Assembly: GCA_963850995.1 (NCBI GenBank)
Contig: CAWKNQ010000003.1
Location: forward strand, 19,373 to 83,372
Length of the DNA stretch: 64,000 bases
Origin: Gaiellasilicea sp963850995
GTDB lineage: Bacteria > Actinomycetota > Thermoleophilia > Gaiellales > Gaiellaceae
Direction of reading: 5' to 3'
In this document: positions 35,005 through 44,853 of the stretch, piece after piece
Numbering within the stretch: the stretch's first letter is position 1
How the letters are laid out: each line of letters starts with the position of its first letter
Notes under the pieces: model-generated
Seen by the model: only the letters and a program-made list of their open reading frames with translations
Database searches by the model: none
Told to the model about the DNA's origin: nothing
Program-made: the position numbers and the translations under genes

Positions 35005-36428
35005 CGGCCGCCCTCTACCTCGGCGCGGGGCTGCTCGCAACGGCGCCGGCGGTCGTCGAGACGGACCGCTTCCTCGGCTACGGCGTTGCCCGTGAGGGGC
35101 GCGTCACGCCGGGCGACCACCTCCAAACCATCTACCACCTCTGGCTCCCCGGGCACCAGCTCGCGCGCGGCGCAGCCCCGTGGCTCGACCCGTACAGCTT
35201 CCAGCCGGAGGTGGAGCCGCGCGTCAACGCCGCCGGCTGGCCCTTCGCGGTCGTCTTCGGGCCGCTGGAGGCGCTCTTCGGGACGGTCGCGGGCTGGAAC
35301 CTGTTCGTGCTGCTGACGTACGTGGGCGCCGGCGGCTTCGCGGCGCTCTGGCTGCGCGCGTTGGGCCTGCCGCTCGGCGCCGCGCTCGTGGGCGGCCTCG
35401 CCTTCGCGCTCGCGCCCTATCGCGTCGCGCAGTCGACCGGGCACCTGCTCGGGCCGATCTCGATGCTCCTCCCGCTGGCGCTGTACGCGGTCGAGCGACG
35501 GACGACGTGGCTCGCAGCCGCCGCGCTCGCCTCGATCCCGCTCTCCGGCCAGGTGCACCTCGCGCTCGGCGCGATCCCGTTCGTGCTCGCGTACGCGCTC
35601 GCACGACGGCGGGTGCGCGAGGGGCTCGTCGCGGCAGGGACCGCCGTCGCGGGCGGCCTCGTGGTCTGGGCGCTGACGCTGCGCGACACCGTCGAGCGCC
35701 CATTCGCCGATGTCGAGCGCTACTCGGCCACGCTCGGCGACTTCCTCTCCCGCGACCCGGACGAGTTCGAGCGCTTCGTCTATCTCGGCTGGCTGCTCCC
35801 GCTCGCCGCCGTCGTCGGCCTCGTGGTCTTGTGTTTCAGAAACACAATCTCCTCCCCGCGCCCTCTCGCTGCGGTACTCGGGCTCGGTGCGGTCCTCCCC
35901 TGCCTCCTCGCCCTCGGCGCGAACCAACCGGGCTACGAATGGCTCTGGGAGCGGACTCCACTGCATTCGACCCGCGTGCCCGAGCGGCTGATGCCGATCG
36001 CATGCCTGTCGCTCGCGGCGCTCGCGGCGGTGGCCGTGGGATGGCTTTGTGTTTCTGAAACACAAGGCTTCGTGCGGGCTCGCGTCGTGGTCGCGGCCGC
36101 GCTCGTGCTCGTCGCGGTCGACCTCTGGGTGCCGCTCTACGACTCGCTGAACGCGGACGAGGACAACGCCGTCTACGCGCAGGTCGAGGACGCACCGCCG
36201 GGGCGGCTGCTCGAGCTCCCCGTCCTCCCGCCGGATGCGTATGCCGGGAGCGTCTACCTCTACTACGCGATGCAGGCGCCGCGCGAGCGACCGCTCGGCT
36301 ACTCGACCTCGGCGCCGCCGGCGGCGTTCGCCGCCGCACGCCGGCTGCCGCGGGCAGCGCGGGAGCTCGGCGTCAGCGTCCTGTCGAGCTACCGCGACGG
36401 CGTCCCGCGCCGCCTTACATCCCCATAG
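34932..36428 (+). CDS. Polytopic membrane protein, possibly GT-C glycosyltransferase-like
   Basis: About 498 residues with ten or more hydrophobic segments. The N-terminal lumenal loop after the first segment reads LGYGVAREGRVTPGDHLQTIYHLWLPGHQLARG, with Asp/His typical of GT-C enzymes, and the middle holds ALAPYRVAQSTGHLLGPISMLLPLAL. The family is not firmly recognised. The only plausible start is GTG at 34932, inside the end of the peroxiredoxin gene (73-bp overlap), giving a basic N-terminus. Two copies of a 19-bp AT-rich palindrome interrupt the GC-rich codons at 35829 and 36047. The 3' end overlaps convergent fabI by 14 bp. Confidence 0.65.
   Translation: MALRGFGGAGLRRAARGRAGVAGLAAALYLGAGLLATAPAVVETDRFLGYGVAREGRVTPGDHLQTIYHLWLPGHQLARGAAPWLDPYSFQPEVEPRVNAAGWPFAVVFGPLEALFGTVAGWNLFVLLTYVGAGGFAALWLRALGLPLGAALVGGLAFALAPYRVAQSTGHLLGPISMLLPLALYAVERRTTWLAAAALASIPLSGQVHLALGAIPFVLAYALARRRVREGLVAAGTAVAGGLVVWALTLRDTVERPFADVERYSATLGDFLSRDPDEFERFVYLGWLLPLAAVVGLVVLCFRNTISSPRPLAAVLGLGAVLPCLLALGANQPGYEWLWERTPLHSTRVPERLMPIACLSLAALAAVAVGWLCVSETQGFVRARVVVAAALVLVAVDLWVPLYDSLNADEDNAVYAQVEDAPPGRLLELPVLPPDAYAGSVYLYYAMQAPRERPLGYSTSAPPAAFAAARRLPRAARELGVSVLSSYRDGVPRRLTSP
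35829..35847. repeat. 19-bp palindrome TTGTGTTTC-A-GAAACACAA (copy 1)
   Basis: A perfect inverted repeat around one central A, inside the membrane-protein gene where it encodes LCFRNTI. It is far richer in A+T than the surroundings. The second copy is 218 bp downstream with central T. Confidence 0.85.
36047..36065. repeat. 19-bp palindrome TTGTGTTTC-T-GAAACACAA (copy 2)
   Basis: Same palindrome with central T, read in a different codon phase (LCVSETQ). The half sites resemble those of parS (TGTTTC/GAAACA) but are one base apart instead of four. Confidence 0.85.
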
Positions 36429-37191
36429 CGTGGTAGCCGGAGTCGACGTAGAGCGTCGTCCCGGTGACGTTCCTCGCGTCGTCGGAGAGGAGATAGGCCG
36501 CGGCGGCTCCGACGTCGCCGGAGTCGATGTGGCGACGAAGCGGCGCCCGCTCGACGAACATCGACTCCATCTCGGTGAAGCCTGCGATCGAGCGCGCGGC
36601 GAGCGTTCGCACCGGGCCGGCCGAGACGGCGTTGACGCGGATCTCCTTCTCGCCCAGATCCCAGGCGAGGTACTTGACCGAGGCGTCGAGCGTCGCCTTG
36701 GCGACGCCCATGACGTTGTAGTGCGGCACCGCCCGCTCGCCGCCGAGATAGGTCATCGTCACGATCGAGCCGCCGCCCGCAGCCGCCATCAGCGGCTCGG
36801 CCGCGCGCGCCGTCGCGACGAGCGAATAGGCGCTGATGTCCACGGCCATCCAGAAGCGGTCGCGCGGGGTGTCGGTGAAGCGGCCTTCGAGATCCTCGGC
36901 GGCCGCGAACGCGACCGAGTGGACGAGCAGGTCGAGCGTGCCGTCCCAGGCTGCGGCGACCTCGCCGAAGACGCGCTCGACGTCCTCGTCGGCGCGAACG
37001 TCGCAGGGCGTGACGAGCGTGGCGTCGACCGAGGCGGCGAGCTCGCGCACGTTGCCCTCGATCCGCTCCCCCTGGTAGGTGAAGGCGAGCTCGGCGCCCT
37101 CGTCGGCCAGCCGCTTCGCGATCGCCCAGGCGATCGACCGCTTGTTCGCGACGCCGAGCACGAGCGCGCGCTTGCCCTCGAATCGAGTCAC
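36415..37191 (-). CDS. fabI: Enoyl-[acyl-carrier-protein] reductase (NADH), FabI type
   Basis: SDR enzyme of the fatty-acid elongation cycle, 258 residues. Start MTRFEGKRALVLGVANKRSIAWAIAK is the FabI-type nucleotide site. The catalytic Tyr-x6-Lys motif is in PHYNVMGVAKATLD, preceded by IVTMTYLGGERAV. The C-terminal GPVRTLAARSIAGF and GTTLYVDSGYHAMGM are family hallmarks. Monocistronic as far as can be seen; its start is 20 nt from the divergent subtilase. A triclosan/isoniazid-type target by family knowledge. Confidence 0.96.
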   Translation of the reverse strand: MTRFEGKRALVLGVANKRSIAWAIAKRLADEGAELAFTYQGERIEGNVRELAASVDATLVTPCDVRADEDVERVFGEVAAAWDGTLDLLVHSVAFAAAEDLEGRFTDTPRDRFWMAVDISAYSLVATARAAEPLMAAAGGGSIVTMTYLGGERAVPHYNVMGVAKATLDASVKYLAWDLGEKEIRVNAVSAGPVRTLAARSIAGFTEMESMFVERAPLRRHIDSGDVGAAAAYLLSDDARNVTGTTLYVDSGYHAMGM

Positions 37192-37211
37192 GCGCGCGAG
37201 TCTAGGCTACT

Positions 37212-40200
37212 GTGCCGCTCGTGCGCCGCCTCGTCGGACTCGTCGCACTTGGCGCGGCGCTCCTGGCCGCGGCGTCCGCGTCTGCGGCTTTTCAGCCGAT
37301 CGAGCGACGGCAGGGGGAGCTCGAGCTCCCGCGCGTCCGCGCCGGCACGATCACGATTCCGGACGCGCACCGCAAGGGCCGGATCGAGGTCATCGTCACA
37401 CTGGCCGACCCGCCTCTGGCCGCCTACTCGCGCACCCTCGCGGGCCGCAGCTCGACCCGGCGGCTGAACGCGTCGAGCCGCGCCGCGCGGGCCTACGTCG
37501 CGAAGCTCCGCAGCGCGCAGCAGGCGGCGACGGCGACGCTGAAGCGCGCGATTCCGGAAGCCGCCGTCCGGCGCAACTACACGATCCTCCTCAACGGCAT
37601 GGCCGTCGAGCTGCCCGCGACCCAGCTCGCGCGGGCGGCAAAGCTCGGCTTCGCACGCAAGCTCTATCCGAGCTACCGCTACACGCTCGCGCTCAACCGC
37701 AGTCCGGGCCTGGTCGGCGCCGGCGCGCTGATGGCGGCCGGCGGCGGCACCGGCGAGGGAATGAAGATCGCGATCGTCGACGACGGCATCGACCCGGCGA
37801 ACCGGTTCTTCAAGTCGACCGGCTTCAGCTATCCGCAGGGATTCCCGAAAGGCGGCAAGACGTGGACGACGCCGAAGGTGATCGTCGCCCGCGCGTTCGT
37901 CGGCGCCGGAGCCGACAAGCGCAGCCGGCTGCCGGTCGACCGGCAGGCGTCGTTTCACGGCACGCACGTCGCCGGCATCGCGGCCGGCAACGCGGGCACG
38001 ACCGCGCCCAACGGCGGCGACCACCCGGAGACGAAGGACCTCTCGGGCGTCGCGCCGCGGGCTCAGATCGGCAACTACCGGGTCTTCAACGTGCCGAGCC
38101 CGATCGGCCACGTCGGCAACACGCCCGAGATCGTGGCCGCATTCGAGGCGGCCGTCCGCGACGGCATGGACGTGATCAACTTCTCCGGCGGCGGCCCGGA
38201 GACCGACCCCGCCAGCGACGCGCTCGTCGAGGCGGTCCGGAACGTCGCCGCGGCGGGCGTCGTCCCCGTCATCTCCGCAGGCAACGACCGTGACGACTAC
38301 GGCCTCGGCTCGGCCGGCTCGCCCGGCACGGCGCCGGAGGCGATCTCCGTGGCGGCCCTCTCGAACACGCATGTCTATGCACCGGCGCTCGCCGTCACCT
38401 CGCCCGGCGCACCCGAGCCGCTGACCCGGATCCCGTTCGTCCGCACCGCGGGGCGGGCGATTCCCGCCGCCTGGTCGCGCTCGGACCGGCCGCTGGTGGA
38501 CGTCGGCACGATCATGGGCCGGAACGGGACACCCGTCCCGCGCAACCTGTGCGGGCCACCGGGGAACCTGGACGGCGGGCGCTCACCGCTTCCCGCCCGC
38601 TCGTTGGCCGGCGCGATCGCGCTCGTCTGGCGCGGCACCTGCACGTTCGCGCTCAAGGCATCGCGCGTGCGCGCGGCCGGCGGCGCCGGCATCGTCGTCG
38701 TCGACAACCGTCCCGGCGAGGCGAACGGGATCCCGGTCACGTTGGCGGTCCCGAGCGGCATGATCGCCGACTTCGACGGGGCCGCGCTCCAGCGCGTACC
38801 TCGCCGAGCACGGCGGCCGCGCAACCGTCCGGATCGGGCGCAACCCGCTGGAGCTCGCCACCGGGCGCGGCGGCGTCGTCACCAGCTTCTCCTCCGGCGG
38901 CCTGACCGCGTTCGGCCACTTGCTGAAGCCGGACGTCGGCGCGCCCGGCGGGCAGATCCTCTCCGCGACGCTCCGGAACGCCGGCGGGCCCTTCGCCGTC
39001 TTCGACGGGACGAGCATGGCCGCGCCGCATGTCGCGGGGGCGGTCGCGCTGCTCTTGCAGCGGCATCCGAACTGGACGGCGCGCCAGGTGAAGTCGGCGC
39101 TCGTCTCGACTGCCGCGCCGGCCTGGGCCGACACCGCCCGCACGGTCGAGGCTCCGGTGCTGACCGCCGGCTCCGGCAACGCCGACGTCGTCGCGGCCAA
39201 CGATCCGAAGCTCTTCACGGACCCGGTCTCGCTCTCGTTCTCGGACCTGAACGTGAACAGAGGCGGTGTCTCGAAATCGCTCCTGCTGGCCGTCTCCGAC
39301 GCGGGTGACGGCGCCGGGACGTGGTCGGTCGAGGTGCGCCCACAGGTGCACCCGAGCGGCGTCGAGCTCGTCGTCCCCGGCGCGATCACGCTCGCTCCCG
39401 GCGGCGACGTCCAGGTCCCGATCAGCGCGCGCGCGGCTGCAGGGGCGGCGGCAGGCGAGGCGTACGGCTTCCTCGTCCTCCGTCGTGGCGACACCGTCCG
39501 GAAGGTGCCCTACGCGATGCTCGTCACGCGGCCCGGCCTCGAGTCGGTTCCCGTCCTGCCGCTCCGGCAGCTGCAGACCGGCGACACACGCCGCGGCGTC
39601 TCGCGCGCCTCGACGTATCGCTACCCGGCCGCCGCGTTCGGCCCCGCCCCGAGCTACTTCGGCGCCCCGGTCAACGAGGACGGAGCCGAGAAGCTCTACC
39701 GAATCCGGATCGACGAGCCCGCGGTCAACGTCGGCGCCGCCGTCATCGCCTCGTCGGACGGCTCGCTCGTGCACCCGTGGCTGCTCGGCTCGCCGGACGA
39801 GAACGACGTGCAGGGCTACCCCGGCACGCCGGTGAACGTGAACAACCTGACGGTCGACTACCCGCTCGACGTCGGCGCCGCTGCGGCGATCTTCCCGCGC
39901 ACAAAGGCGTACTACGTCGCGGTCGACTCGGGTCGCGACGAGTTCACGGGGCGGCGGCTCGGAGGCTCCTACGTGCTCAGGTCCTGGGTCGACGACGTGC
40001 GGCCGCCGCAGGTCGGTTTGATCACGTCGCGCGTCTCGGCCGGCCGCCCGACGCTGGCGCTGCGCGTGCTCGACCGCGGCTCGGGCGTCGACCCGTACTC
40101 GCTCACGATCGGCTACGGCAGCGCCCTCGTCGGCGCCACGGCGTACGACCCGGCGACGGGCATCGCGCTCTTCCCGCTCCCGGCCGAGGCGCCGAGGTTG

Positions 40201-40605
40201 CGCGTGGGCAGGCGCACACTGGACGCTTCTGCCGCCGACTTCCAGGAGACGAAGAACGTCGACTCGGTCGGAGACGAGCTGCTCCCGAACACGGCGTTCG
40301 CCTCCGGCCGGCTCCGGGTCGTGAACCGCCCGACCGTCACGTGGCTGGGCCCGGAGACGAACGAGTGCGCGACCGCCCGGACGCAGCTCGTCGCGCTCGC
40401 CGGCTCGACGGCGCGGGTCCGCTCGGTCCGCTTCCTCCTCGGCCGGAAGCCCGTAGCGACCGACCGCCGTGGATCGGCCGGCCTCTTCACCGCGACGTGG
40501 CGCCGAGGCACGGCGGCGAAGGGGAAGCACGTGCTGCGCGCGATCGTGACGGATGTGCGAGGCCGCAAGGCCGAGGCTCAGCGCGTCGTGCGCGTGTGCA
40601 AGTAG
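37212..40605 (+). CDS. Secreted subtilisin-like serine protease with PA domain, one frameshift
   Basis: About 1130 residues once an extra base near 38793 is ignored. Signal peptide LVGLVALGAALLAAASASA and an inhibitor-like propeptide. The S8 catalytic domain has D190 (KIAIVDDGID), H249 (FHGTHVAGIAAG) and S601 (DGTSMAAPHVAGAVALL), with oxyanion Asn in VPVISAGND. A PA-type insert lies between His and Ser (ALVWRGTCTFALKASRVRAAGGAGIVVVD). A long beta-rich C-terminal region follows, with Ig-like segments (SVDPYSLTIGYG, VRSVRFLLGRKPVATD). The first half ends in frame 1 with FDGAAL and resumes as AYLAEHGGRATVRIG. It overlaps the following SDR gene by 10 bp. Confidence 0.88.
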
Positions 40606-41354
40606 CGGTCGTCACCGGCGCCTCGAGCGGGATCGGCGAGGCGACGGCGCGAGAGCTGGCCCGGCGAGGCTGGCGGTGCGTGCTCGTGGCGCGACGGCAA
40701 GAGCGGCTGGAGCCGCTCGCGGCGGAGCTCGGCGGCGAGTTCGAGCTCTGTGACGTCTCCGACCGCGCCGAGGTCGACCGCGCCGCGGCGGCGATCCTCG
40801 AGCGGCACCCGCGGATCGACCTGCTCGTCTGCAATGCGGGCATCCCCGGGCGGGCCGACTTCCTCACGCTCGAGCCGGAGCGCATCGAGGCGGTGCTGCG
40901 AACGAACTACCTCGGCGGCGTCTGGTGCGTGCGCGCCTTCCAGCCCGGCCTCCAGCCGGGCACGCACGTCGTCAACGTCGTCTCGGTGGCGGGCACCGTC
41001 GCGTTCGCGCCTGGCGGGCCGTACGCCGCCTCGAAGCACGCGCAGCTCGCGTTCTCCCGCTCGCTCACCGGCCTGCTCGGGCCGCGCGGCGTCAAGGTGC
41101 ACACCGTCCTCCCGGGCTTCGTCGAGACCGAGGGCTTCCCGCAGCGGACCGTGCTCCAGAGCCGCTTCTTCCGCCGGGCCGTCGTCGACCGAGAGCTCGT
41201 CGCCAAGCGGCTGGTCGACGCGGTCGAGTCGGGTAAGCGCGAGCTCTTCGTGCCGCGCTGGTACCGCATCTTCGCGATCGCACAGACGCTCTTCCCCGGC
41301 CTGGTCGCGCGGCTCGTCGCGCGCTCCGGCTACCGGCGCCCTCAGAGCTCCTAG
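40596..41354 (+). CDS. Short-chain dehydrogenase/reductase
   Basis: Classical SDR of 252 residues (GTG start, QVAVVTGASSGIGEATAREL). Cofactor motif TGASSGIG, then LVCNAGIPG (NAG), catalytic VVSVAG Ser and YAASKHA (YxxxK), followed by VLPGFVETEG. The C-terminus ARLVARSGYRRP is basic and may touch a membrane. The specific substrate is not predictable. It overlaps the end of the protease gene and is convergent with alr, whose stop overlaps by 4 nt. Confidence 0.9.
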   Translation: MQVAVVTGASSGIGEATARELARRGWRCVLVARRQERLEPLAAELGGEFELCDVSDRAEVDRAAAAILERHPRIDLLVCNAGIPGRADFLTLEPERIEAVLRTNYLGGVWCVRAFQPGLQPGTHVVNVVSVAGTVAFAPGGPYAASKHAQLAFSRSLTGLLGPRGVKVHTVLPGFVETEGFPQRTVLQSRFFRRAVVDRELVAKRLVDAVESGKRELFVPRWYRIFAIAQTLFPGLVARLVARSGYRRPQSS

Positions 41355-42371
41355 GCGCCGACGACCCTGCGCTGCGCCCGGTCGGCGTCGCGGCGGATCC
41401 CGGTCGCGATCTCGTAGCCGATCGTGCCCGCGACGCGTGCGTGCGCCTCTGCCAGGACGCCGTCGCCGAGCAGCGTCACCGGCGTGCCGACCGGGAGCTC
41501 GCGGTCGAGCTCGACCGCGAACGCGTCCATCGAGATCGTGCCGACGACGCGCCGCAGCTCGCCGGCCACGCGCACCTCCGTCCCCGTCAGGTCGCGCCGG
41601 AACCCGTCCGCATAGCCGACCGGGACGAGACCGATCCAGGTGGGCCGCTCCGCGACGAAGCGGCGCCCGTACCCCGTCGACTCGCCGGCCTGGAGCTGCC
41701 GCACCTGGGCGAGGTGCGACTCCCAGCGGAGGGCCGGCTCGAGCCCGTCCTCGGCCGGGTCGGTGCCGAAAGGCGAGATCCCGTAGAGCGCGATCCCGCA
41801 GCGGGCCGCGTCGAGACGGGCGGCGGGGAAGCGGAGCGCCGCCGCGCTGTTCGCGATGTGCCGGGTCAGGTGGGCGTAGGGCTCCGTCGCGCCGAGGAAG
41901 CGCTGCAGCTGCCGCTCGGTGAAGGCGGCGTCGACGTCCGCCGACGCGAAGTGGCTCATCAGCCCGACGACCTCGCGGCCCGGCGCGGGCAGCTCGGCGA
42001 GCCCCCATCGGCCCATGCCGGTGTCGAGCTTGAGGTGGACGCGCACGCCCTCCGGCACTGGGCCCTCCGAGACGACGAGCTCGAGGCCCGCCGCACCCGC
42101 AGCGGCCACCTCGCTGCCCGTCGCCGGTCCCATGACGAGAATGCGGGCGTCGCCGAGCGCCCGCTGCAACGCAAGGCCTTCGGCCACGGTCGCGACACAG
42201 AGCACGGTCGCTCCCGCCTCGAGCGCAGCCCGTCCCACGTCGGCGGCGCCGTGGCCGTAGCCGTCCGCCTTGACGACAGCCCACAGCTCGGCGCCCTCGA
42301 GCGCGCGCAGCAGCGTCCGCGCGTTGTGGCGGATCGCGGCGAGGTCGAGCGTGAGTACGGGAGCGCGTCAT
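41351..42371 (-). CDS. alr: Alanine racemase, one frameshift near the start
   Basis: PLP enzyme making D-alanine for peptidoglycan, about 339 residues. The PLP-lysine motif is AVVKADGYGHGAADVG, the second active-site region LKLDTGMGRWGLAEL, the catalytic Tyr in YGISPFG/WIGLVPVGYADGF, and C-terminal VGTISMDAFAVEL. The sense frame is open upstream only to a stop overlapping the nnr stop. The ATG at 42371 (ATGA overlap with nnr) is one frame off, so one extra base around 42357 is inferred. A GTG at 42238 is too late, as it lies downstream of the PLP lysine. Confidence 0.9.
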
Positions 42372-43693
42372 CCCGCGAGCGCTGCAGGGATCGCCGAGAC
42401 GACGTCTCCGGCGGTCAAGCCGACCTGGCGGCCGAAGCCCCGCGCGGCAAGCCCGTGCACCGTCGCCGCGGCGGCCGCCGCAAGTCGCGGCTCGACACCC
42501 TTGGCGAGGAAGGCGGCCACGATCCCCGTGAGCACGTCACCCGTGCCCGCCGTCGCGAGGCCCGGCGCGTCGGTGACGCAGACGAGCGTCGCCTCGTTCT
42601 GAGCGGCGACGATCGAGTCGGCGCCCTTGAGCAGGCAGACGGCGCCGAAGCGCTCCGCGCCTCGCCGGGCCGCCTCGAGCCGATGCGCGTTCACCCACGC
42701 CGAGTCCTCGCCGAGCAACTGCGCCAGCTCGCCTGCGTGCGGCGTGAGCACCGCGCGGGATCCCCACTCGCCCGGCTCGAGCTCGTGCAGGCCGTCGGCG
42801 TCCAGCACGAGCGCGTGATCGCCGAGGCCGAGCAACTCGTCGCGCAGCTGCTTCGCCTCGGACGTCCGGCCGAGACCGGGGCCGACCGCGAGTGCGCGTG
42901 CCTTTCCGGCGGCGGCGACCGCGTCGGCCCAGGTCACCTTCACGGGCTCGAGCAGCCTCGTCTCGACGACGGCCAGCGACTGCTCCGGAACCGCCACGGC
43001 GACGTAGCCGGCATCAGCCCGGAAGGCGGCGATCGCAGCCAGGCAGACGGCTCCCGTGAGCCCCGGCGCGCCGCCGACGACGAGTACGGCGCCGGCGCTG
43101 TACTTGTTGTCCTCGGGCCGCTTCCGCGGGACGAGCGAGAGGATCTCACGAGTCACGAGCCGCAGCTCGGTCGGCGCGGGCTCGAGCCCGATGTCCGCGA
43201 CGGCGATCTCACCGACGTGGAAGAGCCCGGGTGCGATCGCGAGACCGGCCTTGACGCCGTGGAACGTGACGGTCAGCGCCGCGCGCACTGCCGCTCCCGC
43301 CACTTCGCCCGTGGACGCGTCGACGCCCGAGGGCACGTCGACCGAGACGACGGGCGCCGACGCCGCGTTGATCCGCTCGATCGTCGCCGCCGCTTCCTCG
43401 CGCGGCTCGCCGCGGAACCCCGTCCCGAAGAGCGCGTCGACGATCACGTCGGCCTGCTCCACGGCGGTCGTCTCGACCGCGTCCCGCCCTTCCTCGCGCA
43501 GGATCCTGGCCGCGATCCGGCCGTCGCCGCCGTTCGCGCCACCGCCGCAGACGACGGCGATCCGGCGCGCGTCGGCGTAGCGCTGCAGCACCTCGCGCGC
43601 GACCGCCGCACCGGCGCGCTCCATCAGCGCTGAGACGTCGTGGCCCTCCTCTGCGGCCCGCATCTCCGCAGCGGAATAGAGCGGGTCAAGCAT
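42368..43693 (-). CDS. nnr: Bifunctional NAD(P)H-hydrate epimerase/dehydratase
   Basis: Repairs hydrated NAD(P)H, 441 residues. The N-terminal YjeF_N epimerase has CGGGANGGDGRIAAR, VDALFGTGFRGEP and VSVDVPSGVDASTG. The C-terminal ribokinase-like dehydratase has VVGGAPGLTGAVCLA, VGPGLGRT, LTPHAGELAQLLG, LLKGADSIVA and the catalytic TAGTGDVLTGIVAAFLA. Coupled to acpS (TGATG) and to alr (ATGA). Confidence 0.96.
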   Translation of the reverse strand: MLDPLYSAAEMRAAEEGHDVSALMERAGAAVAREVLQRYADARRIAVVCGGGANGGDGRIAARILREEGRDAVETTAVEQADVIVDALFGTGFRGEPREEAAATIERINAASAPVVSVDVPSGVDASTGEVAGAAVRAALTVTFHGVKAGLAIAPGLFHVGEIAVADIGLEPAPTELRLVTREILSLVPRKRPEDNKYSAGAVLVVGGAPGLTGAVCLAAIAAFRADAGYVAVAVPEQSLAVVETRLLEPVKVTWADAVAAAGKARALAVGPGLGRTSEAKQLRDELLGLGDHALVLDADGLHELEPGEWGSRAVLTPHAGELAQLLGEDSAWVNAHRLEAARRGAERFGAVCLLKGADSIVAAQNEATLVCVTDAPGLATAGTGDVLTGIVAAFLAKGVEPRLAAAAAATVHGLAARGFGRQVGLTAGDVVSAIPAALAG

Positions 43694-44061
43694 CAGGCAT
43701 CGGTGACGACGGCGACCGCGGAGGCGAGCTCGCGCGAGTGCGTCATCGAGAGGTCGATCGCGCCCGCTCCAACCCTCTCGGCCCAGGCGGCCACCCGCCC
43801 CGAGAGCCGCACCGACGGCTTCGGGCGGCCGGCGATCTCGATCTCCTTCCAGGCGAACGCGCGCGCGACCCCGAACCCGAGCGCCTTGCCGACGGCCTCC
43901 TTGCCGGCGAAGCGGCCCGCATAGCTCTCCGCCGGGTTCTTGCGCGAGTCGCAGTACGCCTGCTCGACGGGCGTGAAGCAGCGGTCGCGAAAGCCCGCAT
44001 AGCGGTCGAGCGAGCGGCGCACGCGCTCGATCTCGATCAGGTCGACCCCGACCCGAGTCAC
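43693..44061 (-). CDS. acpS: Holo-[acyl-carrier-protein] synthase
   Basis: Transfers 4'-phosphopantetheine from CoA to apo-ACP, 122 residues. The Mg2+-binding motif is GVDLIEIERVRR and the second motif RFAGKEAVGKALGFG, with the C-terminal SMTHSRELASAVAVV. The start is GTG (VTRVGVDLIE), overlapping the HAD-gene stop by 4 nt. Part of the HAD-acpS-nnr-alr operon; acpS next to nnr and alr is a recurrent bacterial arrangement. Confidence 0.96.
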   Translation of the reverse strand: MTRVGVDLIEIERVRRSLDRYAGFRDRCFTPVEQAYCDSRKNPAESYAGRFAGKEAVGKALGFGVARAFAWKEIEIAGRPKPSVRLSGRVAAWAERVGAGAIDLSMTHSRELASAVAVVTDA

Positions 44062-44834
44062 AGCGAGCGGTTGATCCAGTCGGGAACCTGGGCGATGGAG
44101 CTGAGCACCGCGTCCGGGACCGTCGAGGAGCGCTCGAGCGTCTCGGGCCGGAACTTCCCCGTGCGCAGGAGGAGCGTCTTCATCCCGAAGAGCTGCGCGC
44201 CGCGGACGTCCTGGTCGAGGTCGTCCGTGACCATCCAGGTCAGCTCCGGCTCGGCATCGAGCGCGGCGAGCGCGGCCGAGAAGCACGCGGCGCTCGGCTT
44301 GCCGACGACCGTCGCCTCGACGCCCGTCGCGTACTCGAGCGCGGCGACGAACGCGCCGCCGTCGAGCATGGGGCCGCGCGCCGTCTGCCACCACGGATTC
44401 TTGTGCAGGCAGAAGAGATCGGCGCCGGCCCGGATCTCGGAGAACGCACGGGCGAGGTTCATGTGGCTGAAGACCTGGTTCGGCTCCGTGGTCTCGTCGC
44501 AGCCGCCGAGGAGGACGGCGTCTGCGCCCTCCCCGACGAGGTCGATCTCGGCGAGATCGGGCACGATCGCCGACATCACGAGCGCGTAGACACGGCGGCC
44601 GCCCAACTGCTGCGCCGCCGCGACCGGGGTCGTCTGCAGCTCGTCGTCCTCGAGCGCGAGCCCCATCGCGCGGAGCTCCTCGGCGAGCGCCGCACGGGAG
44701 CGGGTCGAGTTGTTGGTGACGAAGCGAAGCCGGTGCCCGTCCACACGCAGGCGCGCAATCGCTTCGACTGCGCCGGGGATGGCCTCGCCGGAGACATGGA
44801 GGACGCCGTCGACGTCGAGCAGAATGGCGGCCAT
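44058..44834 (-). CDS. HAD-IIA family hydrolase (NagD/phosphoglycolate-phosphatase-like)
   Basis: Phosphatase of 258 residues. Motif I LLDVDGVLHV (D and D), motif II Thr/Ser in RFVTNNSTRSRAAL, motif III Lys in TVVGKPSAACF and motif IV WMVTDDLDQDVRGAQ. The capped HAD-IIA fold is shared with NagD and 4-nitrophenyl/phosphoglycolate phosphatases; the substrate is not assigned. First gene of the operon. Its ATG (44834) overlaps an ATG of the divergent arfB frame, so the arfB start is placed further in. Confidence 0.9.
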   Translation of the reverse strand: MAAILLDVDGVLHVSGEAIPGAVEAIARLRVDGHRLRFVTNNSTRSRAALAEELRAMGLALEDDELQTTPVAAAQQLGGRRVYALVMSAIVPDLAEIDLVGEGADAVLLGGCDETTEPNQVFSHMNLARAFSEIRAGADLFCLHKNPWWQTARGPMLDGGAFVAALEYATGVEATVVGKPSAACFSAALAALDAEPELTWMVTDDLDQDVRGAQLFGMKTLLLRTGKFRPETLERSSTVPDAVLSSIAQVPDWINRSL

Positions 44835-44853
44835 GCCGGAGGAGTCTATTCGG

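Noticed and set aside
35829..36065. Reading the palindromes as parS sites
   Set aside because: The half sites match but the centre has 1 base instead of 4, and no parA/parB genes are in the window.
42238..42371. Annotating alr from the GTG at 42238
   Set aside because: This would remove the PLP lysine motif VVKADGYGHG, which is clearly encoded upstream in the same frame.
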